A stretch of DNA of 64,000 bases from assembly GCA_024403235.1 (NCBI GenBank), contig JAKSSF010000012.1, positions 1 through 64,000 of the forward strand. Reading direction: 5' to 3'. The notes beneath the pieces are model-generated. The model searched no databases, was not told where the DNA came from, and saw nothing but the letters and a program-made list of their open reading frames with translations. The position numbers and the translations under genes are program-made. Origin of the DNA: Lachnospiraceae bacterium (GTDB taxonomy: Bacteria; Bacillota; Clostridia; Lachnospirales; Lachnospiraceae). This document shows, piece by piece, positions 41,716 to 51,157 of the stretch. Positions within the stretch are counted from its first letter, which is position 1; the number at the start of each line of letters is the position of its first letter.

Positions 41716-44700
41716 ATGGCAAGAAAACAAAACAGACCAGAAAGAAAGTATACAGAAAGGATACAGAGCAAGTGGAATGCCTTGTTTAGTAAAACAAATA
41801 TTGGCAGCTTATCTGCCACCATTGGTGTTTTAGCAGTCGGGCTTATATTACTTGCAGCAGTCTTTGCCCCTTCTGCTAAGAAAATGATGGTGGAAAGAGG
41901 AATCGTGAAAGAGGCACATCATTCACACCAGGCAACCTGCTATACAACGATTTCTGTTTTATCCTGTGGAGAAGAAGAAAATGAAAATCATACCCATGTG
42001 CAGGATTGCTATGAAAATAGATCTGTGTTGACTTGTGGAAAAACAGAAGAAGCAGATACCACAGAAACAGCAGGTAGTTTGTCCATAGCAGATGATTTTT
42101 CCTTACAGGATAGTGCAGCAAATTCCACTGCAGGAGAAAATATTGAGGTATCCAAAACCCAAAATGATGTGGAATATAAAGAAAAACTTGCACAAACTGT
42201 AAATAAATATCAGGAAGAAGCAGAGCGTTTAGTTAAAAAAGCACGTAATGCTTACGCAAATCAGTCCACCAAGTGGAATACTGCCATTATTGAGAAAACC
42301 ATTTCTAATACTACACAGAATAAAACAGAAACAAAACCACAGCCATCCCAGACTGAAAATCAGTCTATCATCATTGGTGGCGGCAGTTCAGGCGCAGTTG
42401 AGTTTAATGGAAATCTTTCTACATCTGTAACCACAGTTATTAATCCGTCCGAAAATAGTTCTAATAATAGCACTGGTTCTAATACAGAAACCAAAACCAT
42501 TACCACCTTCAAAAAAGGTGTTGATTTGTCTGCTCTTTTTGTTTCTTGGTGTATCAAAGAGGCAGAGGTTACTACTTGGAGTTTGGACGAGGATAGTTAT
42601 GTTTCAGGAAATAAAGTTTCTGAAGTAGAAGATGATTTAGATAGTATTTTGCACTATGCATACACAGAGCAACTTCCTAAGGACAGGTTGCCGATGGCCG
42701 GAGAATTGGTATTTGTGGATGAAAATGTAGATGGTGTAGCGGATTTAGTTGGTATTATCACTTCCGTAAAGAATGAACGCGTTTCTTATCTGACTGCCAA
42801 TACAAAGGGTGAAGTAGTAGAAGCTGTTGAAACCATAGGAGAAGATACCATTTTTGCTTATGGTGTATTGGATAATACTTTCTTGAATGAGTTTGAAGAA
42901 TATTATGATGTGTCCTATTTTGCGGCTGATGAGGAAGAAGATCCGGATGTGGATCCCCGTGTGAAATACTTGTTAGCAGATTTTTCTACAGATGAAGATC
43001 CGAAGGTGAAAAAGGACTCAAAGGGTGGAGATATTATCACTAACTGGGTTTTATCGGTAGAGTCCAAGGATGAAAACGGACAGACCATATGGAAAGATGT
43101 AAATCATAGTGACTTTGAATACACAGGGGCAGAGAAATTCAAATTAGCGGTTGACTATCGTTTAGACCGCTCCTGTTTCCCATTAGATGGAGAAAAAAAC
43201 CCGCATTCTCTTGCTTATGTAAAACTGCCACAGTATTTGGTTGGTATTAAGGATATGCAGGGAGCGAATGTTAAATTTGGTGATTTTACCGTGGGTAAGA
43301 TGTACACCGAGGAAGGCTATGCAAGATTCGAATTTGATGCCAATGCATTGAGTAGTGTGGGAGAAACTATCTTAACCGGTAGTTTTGAAGCACAGTTCGT
43401 AATTGACTTATCACTTATGCCACCGGATGCCAGTGCCGGCATTGTGGGTGGTAATTTGGTAAACTATATCAAAAATAATCAAGATTTGGTTGCCCAAATG
43501 GGTAAATTGGAAGTAGAGAAAGAAGCAGTTAATTTGTATTATCCGGGAAAAACTGGCTATAGAAATCTTTCTGGTTATAATAATCAAGCATATATTGAAT
43601 ATACTGTGACAGTTACTGCGCCTAACGATGGTGTGACTATGCCGGATGTAAAAATTATTGATAAGGTATTAGAACCCAATAATCAGTATGTGCTGGCCTA
43701 TGCCGGTGTTAGTGGAAACAGAACTACGATAGTAAGCAATCAAAATGCTTCTGAAAGTAGAAGAATAAATGGTGGTGCAGCCGTAGATGACGACTCAAGT
43801 AGTCTTTATTTAACAAAAGTGACAGATCCAGAGGATCCAAACTTTGCGACTCCTGCTGGCGGAGCTGCAGACCCTAAAACAGATGCTATGGTATGGGAAA
43901 TTGGTGCTATGCAACCACATGAAAGCAGAACCTTAACCTACGATCTGCTTTTGGATAATTATATTGGGTATGCCCATCCTGCCAGAGAGAATAACTTTAC
44001 CAATCAGGCGGAGGCATATTCTAAGAAATATTCACGAGCTCAGGACGACTCTGTTTATAATACAAAAGCTGGCGTTACATTGACAAAGGAAGTCGTAAAT
44101 GGAACTCATAGACTGGATAGCAATGGCGATTTTTTGATTGACTATCGCTTAACTGTAACGGCAAATAGTGATAACAGCTATCCTATGCGAGACCTTCGTA
44201 TTTATGATGACTATAATCCTTCTAGTAATATTGATAAAAATCAAATTAGTTATGTTAGAAATTCCAATGGTCAGCATGACAAGTGGATTATAAAGAAAAA
44301 TGGTGTAGTACAAAATTATAATGATACTGCTAAGCCAGATAGTGTTAATGTTGTTCCTAATCCTAAGATAGAGTCTACCCATGCCACTTTTTATCCGATA
44401 GACCCCTTAAATCCGGGAGAAACTTATACCTTGGATTACACCATCAAAATTAATAAAGAAGGTGTATATGGCGGAGTACAGGCGGAAAAAATATTAAATA
44501 ATGTAGCCCAGGTGCATGACTATGGTGTTACACCGGTAAAAGGTACAATTGTAGGGAACGCAAATAATTCTTACAGTTTAAATGCCACTGTTTGGGAGCG
44601 TAAATCCAATGGAACACCGGTGACTGATGCAGATAGAACTATCACTATGAAATCCGCTGATGATTTTTATTCTGGTAATGGAGATAGTTGGAGCAAAGTA

Positions 44701-47700
44701 AATGCACCTTCTCCAACATCGTTTGAAGTGCCTTCAGGTGGCTTGAAATATCAAGTTGTAGTAAATGAAAGTACAGATTGGAATGTGACCGGAGCTTCTT
44801 TCCATGATCAGTTATCGGGAGAATTTGATGGTAAATTGATTTATCATTTTACCGGTTGGATGCAGGTGAATTTGTATAATGAAGAACTCGCAATCGAAGG
44901 CGTTCAAAATCCTAGCGATGAGCAGGCAATCGCCTTTTATGAGTCTAAAACACCTGTAAAAACGATTTGGTTAAATATTGATGATGCGGCAACATTCGAT
45001 GTAAAACCGGCTGATTTTGGCGTGACTTCCGGTAATTATGCTTATTTGCTGACCTATTATACAAAGGTTAACGAAGGCAATTTTAGTGGTAACTTCAACA
45101 CTACTAATGAGTTTTCAATGTCAGGAGATGTTATAGGTCCAAATGGTTCTAGAGTGCCTTTAAGTGGTATTAAGGTGAAGAAAACTCGTACGACTACCGG
45201 TAATTTTAGTTATCAATCCATTAAGCATCCTTGGTACTATATGTCTCCAAGTAACCAACGTACTGATGTAGTGAACTATCCAAATGGTGAAATGTACTGG
45301 TTAATGGAAGTAAAGGTTCAAGGTGGAAAATTATTAAAGGATACCTTGATTCGTGACACTGTAGGGAATGATTCGGTTCTGAAGGACAGTGCTTTAATGG
45401 GTGTATTTGTAGGGAATAGTATCAGCCTTGCAGAGGAACAGCAGTTAAGCGATGTGTATCCTTCTTTAGATAATTTCCGTGCTATTTCCGGATTGACAAC
45501 ATTGAGACATAATATAGATTTTACTTCAGAGCTTAGAGGTTCCACTCTGAATATTACTTTAAGTAATGATACTGCTGTAGGAAACGGAAAATCTTTATTC
45601 ATAGCAGTTCGTACGATGCCACAAAGCTTGCCGTCACAAACCGGAGCAAGCGTAGGAGTGTATACGAATAAAATGTCTGTGAAAACACCCGGAAAAGATT
45701 TTGATCCGGACATGTCTGCTCATCAGGATATCGTAGAGAATTATTCTATGACCAAAGAAGGACAGGATGCGTATGTTGTTTCCGGAACAGAAGATGCACC
45801 AGTCTTTGCAAAGATGGATGGAAAAGGTACCAATCCAGCGGATACAGAATTGTTGAAGAAATTATGGAAGAATTATCCTGTAGGTACCACAGGCCAAACT
45901 GTAAATGGAAGCGGAAATTTTGAATATACCCCAGGTGCTAGTTACATAAGTTGGCTAATTACTATAAATGAAGAAAAGAATATGGAAGGTGGATTTACCA
46001 TTCTGGATAGTCTGCCGGAAGGTGTGGAATTAGCTTATGTAAGAACCTATAGCACAAACATTCCTGCAGGAGGATATGACAATAGTTACACCGGTGGATC
46101 TATCAATGGAAGTTTCTCTTTAGGTAAACTGGATGAAAACGAGGCAAATGGTTCTGTTAGTTTAGTTGAAAACTATGGCGATTCGAATGATATTGAAGGT
46201 TCAAAGAGAAATATTTGGACTTTTACCGGATTAAAACAGTCCTTTGATAACGATGGCTGGAAATTGAATTGGGTATTATCAAAATGTAGCGGTACAACAA
46301 ATAATGGAAATCGTACATTGACTTTGTATTATACCAAAGGAAATCAAATTGCAATCTATATTCCTAGGATTTTTAGAAATGGTAATGCAGGTGAACTTAA
46401 ATTCCAGGTAGTATGTAAAGTCACAAAGGATATTAACAAGCAAGAGCAAGCTGATGTAGAATTTGTAAATAATGCACAATTGTTCGGTGGTACTAATTTG
46501 AACAAATCATTAAAGCGTGTGAATGCGCCTGTAGCTTTGGTATATCCAAGCTTAAGTAAGGAACTGGCTATTGAAGATGTAGAGTCCGGAAAAACGGATT
46601 CCACCCTTCTTCCTTTTGAAGTAGAAGTGAATCCCAATGCGGAAAAATTATCTCCGAATCCGGATGTAAATACAATTACCTTGGTGGATGAGATGGGAGC
46701 CAGTCTTTCCTTCGTTTCTTCTTCCTTAGTAATTACGGACTTAGGAACAAATCCTGTCACCGTTTTGGATTCTGCAGACTATACAGCAGAATTTAATGAT
46801 AGTGGTGATATTAAGGTTTTGAGAATTACGGTACCGGATCAAAAACATTTGAAGATTGCTTATGATGTACGTCTGAAAGCTTTACCTGGAATACCGGTTA
46901 AGGTTAGTAACAATGTCCGTTGGGAGGGGCAAGAAGCAGCAGATATGGGTTCTGTAGATTACAGTATTGAATACAGTACAGCTGCTAAAATTGATGAACC
47001 ACCTAAGGTTACAGTGTATAAAGTAGATAGTGAAAATGTTGGATTATCTTTAGCAGGAGCAGAATTCAAGATTAGTGAGGTTAGCACCGAAACTACAACA
47101 GAAAATGGAAAATCTACGACGAAGATACATTTTCAGGATGGGGAGCCGGTGCTTACTGAAAAGACCGCCAAGTTGGTGGAAAAATCTGGTGGAATTTACG
47201 AGTTCTCCAGTTCTACAACAGAAACGCTTCGTCAGTTGGAGCCGGATAATGTCTACTGTATTGAGGAGACAAAAGCGCCTGCCAATTATAGATTAGGTAC
47301 AGATAAATACTATTTTGTAATTGCCAAAGATTATGCGAATGGATATCGAACCTATGAAGGCGCAGAACTTTTAGATAATTGGTACTACCAGACAGACTAC
47401 AATCCGGAGGTAACCATTACAATCTACAATACCAAGGGTCTTGCAATGGTAGAAAAAGACTTTGGTGCAAATATAGATGAAATCAATGGTGCCGGCACAT
47501 ATCGTTTTGGTATTTGGTCCGCAGATAGTGTTACCGTTACAGGAAATGTAGTACAAAAACCAAGTATAGCTACATGTAAAGATACAACCACTATTACTTA
47601 TACAGATGAAGAAGCTAAGAAGGTAGCAGAAGGTGAAATGGCACCTAAGCAGGCTAGATTTGTAAATCTGACTCCGGGTAAAGACTATTATATTTTCGAA

Positions 47701-50262
47701 TTGGACGAACGCTTTGAGGCAATTGTAGAAGGTAAAGTAGCTAAGACAAATGGTCATCAGTATACAGTTACATATACGGCTACTGATGATATGAAAAATG
47801 CGGATGCTGTTCCTACGGCAGGAAATAGGGTTCATATTGGCGCAATAGATTCAACAGAAGTTGGAAAAGTAGTAGTCAATAATGCTACCTACAAATTAGG
47901 AATAGAAAAGAAATTTGCGGATGCTAACGGCACCTTATTACCCGCAGGATTGACAGGAACCTACACCTTTGGCTTGTGGTCATCAGACCACACAGATACA
48001 GCAGGTATCCCTAATGATTTGGCAAATCCAGATCAAACCGTTTCTATTACATGGGGACCGGAGGATACAGAGCAAAGCAAAGTAGCTGAGTTTGACGGTC
48101 TTGTAAAAGGGGCAAAATACTATATTTACGAATTGAGTCAAGATGGAAAACCAATACTAAATCGAAACACAGGATTGGTAAATGGTATTAAGTTCTACGC
48201 GCTTTATGAAGGTGAAGATGCGTTACAAACTGTACCGGAAACATACAACGGTCCGAATAAGTCCATTACCAATATGGCGATTGTATCTCTGCCGGATACC
48301 GGTGGAAGAGGAACCAAGTGGTTTACCATTCTAGGATTAGGGCTGATGGTATTAGCAGGAGTTGCACTTATGTGGAAGAAATGTAGAAAACTATTATTAT
48401 TTGGTTTGGTACTTTGCTTATGTGCTTCTCTGTATGTACTCCCTGCAAATGCTGCTGTTACTTATACCGTGCAGATTCAGAATGACAGTGCAAATCATGA
48501 ATATGTAGCGTATCAGATTTTTAAGGGAGAACTGATTAACGCAGATGGACAAATCAGTTTTTCTACAGTTAGCTGGGGAAAGAATATTGACGGGACGAGA
48601 TTTTTGAACGCTTTAAAATCTGATGCAGAATTTATGGTAAGTGGACACAATTTGTTTGAATCCTGCACTACACCAGCTGAAGTGATGGAACGTCTGTCTC
48701 TTTGTAATAAAATGCAGCTGGTGGCACAACATGCTAGCGAATGCCTCATAAATGGTACTGATGTGACAAAGGTTAGTACAGGAAATGCCGGTATTTATCA
48801 GATGACATTTTCAGAAGCAGGTTATTATCTGTTTTTAGATAATGTAAAAGAAGGGGCAACATTGTCACCAGGAGATTCTTTATCCAAGTATATGATGAAG
48901 GTAGTAGAATCTGTGACCATTACACCTAAAAATCAGGAGATTCCTACTATTGAGAAGAAAGTGCTGGATAATAATGACTCTGCAACAGCCCAATCGACTT
49001 TTGGGTTGGGAGATACGAAGGATACAATGCTGACTTCTATGTTTGGAAAAACATGGTTAGATGCAGTAGATCACGATATAGAAGATGAAGTTGTTTATCG
49101 CATAAAAGTAGATTTGCCTACCGACGGTGATTTGAATACCGGTGCAGAAGGCGGCGGCTTTAATTTCTATAAGAATTATAAAATAGAAATTATTGATACT
49201 ATTTCTCCTGGATTAACTCTGATGGAAGCATCCCCTCGCATTTTTATTGGAAAGGGCAATACTGCAGCTGGATATCGAGAAATTACAAATGAAACTTCTA
49301 CCGCAGATGGTCATGATGCTGTGATTACTCCTGCAGGCATTCATAAGTCTTATACAGATAATGTACTTCGTTTTCAAATTAATAATGTAAAAGCAGAGAA
49401 TATTGGAGCGCAAGGTGGAGACAGTATTTATATTTTCTATAAATGTGTCTTAAATAAAAATGCAATTGTTGGCGATGGAGGAAATCCAAATACAGTTTCG
49501 CTGAAATATTCGAACAATCCTACTTCAAATACTTTGGGAGAAACAGAAGAAGATACGAATATAGTATTTACCTACAATTTCCGAGTGAATAAAGTGGATG
49601 GGGAGAATAGAGCACTTACAGGAGCTGATTTTAGATTAGATAAGTTTTATGCTTCCTATAGGGTGCCAGATCCAGGTACGGGAAAAGCAGTATTTTATGA
49701 TGCTACCTTCCAGCAAGGTAAAGGTCGTATTTGGTTTGACGCTGCTACGAAAAAATACTTTAAAAATAAAGTGACAAATGAAGTGGTGGAAGCAGCAACA
49801 ACACCTGGTGAAAATTGGGAAGAAATTCCTACGAAAATAGAGTTTGATGAGATAGGGAATGTTTGGGTAGAAGAACAATCTAAAACAGCAACCGGTGCAA
49901 CATTTATGTTCTCCGGCATCGATGATGGAACCTATCTTTTAACAGAAACCGTTACACCTACCAACTTCAATAGTATTGATCCGATTACCTTCCAGGTTGT
50001 GTCTACGAAGGCACAAGATCCTGCAAGACCGGAGTTGACAGGCTTACAGGTAACTGGAGAAGGCGGTTTAGTATTACAGGGATTTGCTGTAGATAGAACC
50101 AGTAACAGTGCCTCTATTACAGCTACCATTCAAAATAGTAAGGGCTCTCGTTTGCCGAGTACCGGTGGAAGAGGAACGACTTTGATTTACATCCTAGGTA
50201 TTCTTTTGGTAGTTGGAGCAGGAGCTGCTTTGGTGGTTAAGACTCGCATGGATCGTAAGTAA
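41716..50262 (+). CDS. Giant fused protein: tip adhesin with LPDTG joined in frame to a complete backbone-type pilin with LPSTG
   Basis: The 2848-residue protein starts at the ATG at 41716. Part 1: membrane/signal segment (residues 31-52), two H-x-H-x3-C-Y motifs (69-108), a CHAP-like domain without catalytic Cys and His (about 265-395), many isopeptide/DUF11-like domains, a Cna-B domain near 1765-1870, two pilin-like beta domains, then LPDTGGRGT (2192), a membrane helix and KKCRK. Part 2 follows without stop: a second signal peptide from Met2219 ending ANA-A (2246/2247), a fimbrial isopeptide protein with YLLTETVTPTNF, and LPSTGGRGT (2813). Each part would be a normal pilus subunit alone. 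Confidence 0.9.
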   Translation: MARKQNRPERKYTERIQSKWNALFSKTNIGSLSATIGVLAVGLILLAAVFAPSAKKMMVERGIVKEAHHSHQATCYTTISVLSCGEEENENHTHVQDCYENRSVLTCGKTEEADTTETAGSLSIADDFSLQDSAANSTAGENIEVSKTQNDVEYKEKLAQTVNKYQEEAERLVKKARNAYANQSTKWNTAIIEKTISNTTQNKTETKPQPSQTENQSIIIGGGSSGAVEFNGNLSTSVTTVINPSENSSNNSTGSNTETKTITTFKKGVDLSALFVSWCIKEAEVTTWSLDEDSYVSGNKVSEVEDDLDSILHYAYTEQLPKDRLPMAGELVFVDENVDGVADLVGIITSVKNERVSYLTANTKGEVVEAVETIGEDTIFAYGVLDNTFLNEFEEYYDVSYFAADEEEDPDVDPRVKYLLADFSTDEDPKVKKDSKGGDIITNWVLSVESKDENGQTIWKDVNHSDFEYTGAEKFKLAVDYRLDRSCFPLDGEKNPHSLAYVKLPQYLVGIKDMQGANVKFGDFTVGKMYTEEGYARFEFDANALSSVGETILTGSFEAQFVIDLSLMPPDASAGIVGGNLVNYIKNNQDLVAQMGKLEVEKEAVNLYYPGKTGYRNLSGYNNQAYIEYTVTVTAPNDGVTMPDVKIIDKVLEPNNQYVLAYAGVSGNRTTIVSNQNASESRRINGGAAVDDDSSSLYLTKVTDPEDPNFATPAGGAADPKTDAMVWEIGAMQPHESRTLTYDLLLDNYIGYAHPARENNFTNQAEAYSKKYSRAQDDSVYNTKAGVTLTKEVVNGTHRLDSNGDFLIDYRLTVTANSDNSYPMRDLRIYDDYNPSSNIDKNQISYVRNSNGQHDKWIIKKNGVVQNYNDTAKPDSVNVVPNPKIESTHATFYPIDPLNPGETYTLDYTIKINKEGVYGGVQAEKILNNVAQVHDYGVTPVKGTIVGNANNSYSLNATVWERKSNGTPVTDADRTITMKSADDFYSGNGDSWSKVNAPSPTSFEVPSGGLKYQVVVNESTDWNVTGASFHDQLSGEFDGKLIYHFTGWMQVNLYNEELAIEGVQNPSDEQAIAFYESKTPVKTIWLNIDDAATFDVKPADFGVTSGNYAYLLTYYTKVNEGNFSGNFNTTNEFSMSGDVIGPNGSRVPLSGIKVKKTRTTTGNFSYQSIKHPWYYMSPSNQRTDVVNYPNGEMYWLMEVKVQGGKLLKDTLIRDTVGNDSVLKDSALMGVFVGNSISLAEEQQLSDVYPSLDNFRAISGLTTLRHNIDFTSELRGSTLNITLSNDTAVGNGKSLFIAVRTMPQSLPSQTGASVGVYTNKMSVKTPGKDFDPDMSAHQDIVENYSMTKEGQDAYVVSGTEDAPVFAKMDGKGTNPADTELLKKLWKNYPVGTTGQTVNGSGNFEYTPGASYISWLITINEEKNMEGGFTILDSLPEGVELAYVRTYSTNIPAGGYDNSYTGGSINGSFSLGKLDENEANGSVSLVENYGDSNDIEGSKRNIWTFTGLKQSFDNDGWKLNWVLSKCSGTTNNGNRTLTLYYTKGNQIAIYIPRIFRNGNAGELKFQVVCKVTKDINKQEQADVEFVNNAQLFGGTNLNKSLKRVNAPVALVYPSLSKELAIEDVESGKTDSTLLPFEVEVNPNAEKLSPNPDVNTITLVDEMGASLSFVSSSLVITDLGTNPVTVLDSADYTAEFNDSGDIKVLRITVPDQKHLKIAYDVRLKALPGIPVKVSNNVRWEGQEAADMGSVDYSIEYSTAAKIDEPPKVTVYKVDSENVGLSLAGAEFKISEVSTETTTENGKSTTKIHFQDGEPVLTEKTAKLVEKSGGIYEFSSSTTETLRQLEPDNVYCIEETKAPANYRLGTDKYYFVIAKDYANGYRTYEGAELLDNWYYQTDYNPEVTITIYNTKGLAMVEKDFGANIDEINGAGTYRFGIWSADSVTVTGNVVQKPSIATCKDTTTITYTDEEAKKVAEGEMAPKQARFVNLTPGKDYYIFELDERFEAIVEGKVAKTNGHQYTVTYTATDDMKNADAVPTAGNRVHIGAIDSTEVGKVVVNNATYKLGIEKKFADANGTLLPAGLTGTYTFGLWSSDHTDTAGIPNDLANPDQTVSITWGPEDTEQSKVAEFDGLVKGAKYYIYELSQDGKPILNRNTGLVNGIKFYALYEGEDALQTVPETYNGPNKSITNMAIVSLPDTGGRGTKWFTILGLGLMVLAGVALMWKKCRKLLLFGLVLCLCASLYVLPANAAVTYTVQIQNDSANHEYVAYQIFKGELINADGQISFSTVSWGKNIDGTRFLNALKSDAEFMVSGHNLFESCTTPAEVMERLSLCNKMQLVAQHASECLINGTDVTKVSTGNAGIYQMTFSEAGYYLFLDNVKEGATLSPGDSLSKYMMKVVESVTITPKNQEIPTIEKKVLDNNDSATAQSTFGLGDTKDTMLTSMFGKTWLDAVDHDIEDEVVYRIKVDLPTDGDLNTGAEGGGFNFYKNYKIEIIDTISPGLTLMEASPRIFIGKGNTAAGYREITNETSTADGHDAVITPAGIHKSYTDNVLRFQINNVKAENIGAQGGDSIYIFYKCVLNKNAIVGDGGNPNTVSLKYSNNPTSNTLGETEEDTNIVFTYNFRVNKVDGENRALTGADFRLDKFYASYRVPDPGTGKAVFYDATFQQGKGRIWFDAATKKYFKNKVTNEVVEAATTPGENWEEIPTKIEFDEIGNVWVEEQSKTATGATFMFSGIDDGTYLLTETVTPTNFNSIDPITFQVVSTKAQDPARPELTGLQVTGEGGLVLQGFAVDRTSNSASITATIQNSKGSRLPSTGGRGTTLIYILGILLVVGAGAALVVKTRMDRK
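48357..48372 (+). promoter_or_regulatory. Internal ribosome binding site and in-frame ATG for the second pilin
   Basis: AGGAG (48357-48361) stands eight bases before an in-frame ATG (48370-48372). Initiation there would give a 630-residue pilin precursor beginning MWKKCRKLLLFGLVLCLCAS, with a complete signal peptide. It lies inside the hydrophobic tail of the LPDTG signal of the adhesin. Confidence 0.65.
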
Positions 50263-50263
50263 T

Positions 50264-51127
50264 ATGAAAAATAAAATTATTACCTTTCTGCTTGTGCTTG
50301 TTTTCCTTTCCGGATTGGGATTGTTATTGTATCCCACAGTCAGTAATCTTTGGAATAGCAGGCACACCAGCAAGGTCATAACCCAGTATAGTAGGGATGT
50401 GATCAATCTGGATGCTACAAGCATACAGGAGATGTTGGAGCAAGCGAGAGAATATAATAGCAAACTTTTCCGGGAAGGAAGAGGATTTGACTTATCGGAC
50501 TCTGAAAATGTACGGTATAAAAGACTCTTAAATACAGATGGCAATGGAATTATGGGGTATGTGGAGATTCCCAAAATCCGTTGTAAACTTCCTATTTATC
50601 ATGGAACTGAAGAAGAAAGTTTGGTAAATGGAACAGGACATTTGGAGTGGAGCAGTCTTCCTGTAGGTGGGGAGAGTACACATACGGTGATCTCAGGACA
50701 TCGTGGAGTCCCGAGTGCAAGATTGTTTACAGATATTGATAGGCTTGTAGAGGGAGATGTTTTTTCTCTACATGTGTTAGGAATCACTTTGAATTATGAG
50801 GTAGACCAAATACTAGTAGTATTACCGGAAGAATTGGATACCTTAAAAATTGAAGAAGGCAAAGATTATTGTACCTTAGTTACCTGTACTCCTTATGGGG
50901 TCAATACTCATAGGTTATTAGTGCGAGGACATCGGGTAAATACAGAAGAGGCACTGCTTCGTATGACGGCAGATGCCTATCAAATAAGTAATATTTGGAT
51001 GATTTTATTAATTTTTGTACCCTTGTTTGTGCTTTCCTTTATCGGCTTGTATGTAATTCATAGAAACGGAAAAGCGCAGGATGAGGTTTTTGTAGAGCTA
51101 CAAAAATTATTAAAAAAATATAAGTAG
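50264..51127 (+). CDS. Class C (pilus-polymerising) sortase
   Basis: The 287-residue protein has an N-terminal membrane helix, a sortase domain with His146 (ISGHRGVPSARLF), Cys208 (LVTCTPYGVNTHRLLVRGHR) and Arg217, and a second membrane helix near the C-terminus (about residues 245-268). This is the class C layout. The usual aromatic lid motif (DPF/DPW) is replaced by DLSDSENVRY. It starts one base after the stop of the giant pilin gene, so its translation is probably coupled. Likely substrates are the LPDTG/LPSTG subunits. Confidence 0.94.
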   Translation: MKNKIITFLLVLVFLSGLGLLLYPTVSNLWNSRHTSKVITQYSRDVINLDATSIQEMLEQAREYNSKLFREGRGFDLSDSENVRYKRLLNTDGNGIMGYVEIPKIRCKLPIYHGTEEESLVNGTGHLEWSSLPVGGESTHTVISGHRGVPSARLFTDIDRLVEGDVFSLHVLGITLNYEVDQILVVLPEELDTLKIEEGKDYCTLVTCTPYGVNTHRLLVRGHRVNTEEALLRMTADAYQISNIWMILLIFVPLFVLSFIGLYVIHRNGKAQDEVFVELQKLLKKYK

Positions 51128-51157
51128 TAGAAAATCAAAAATAAATGAGGTCAAAAC

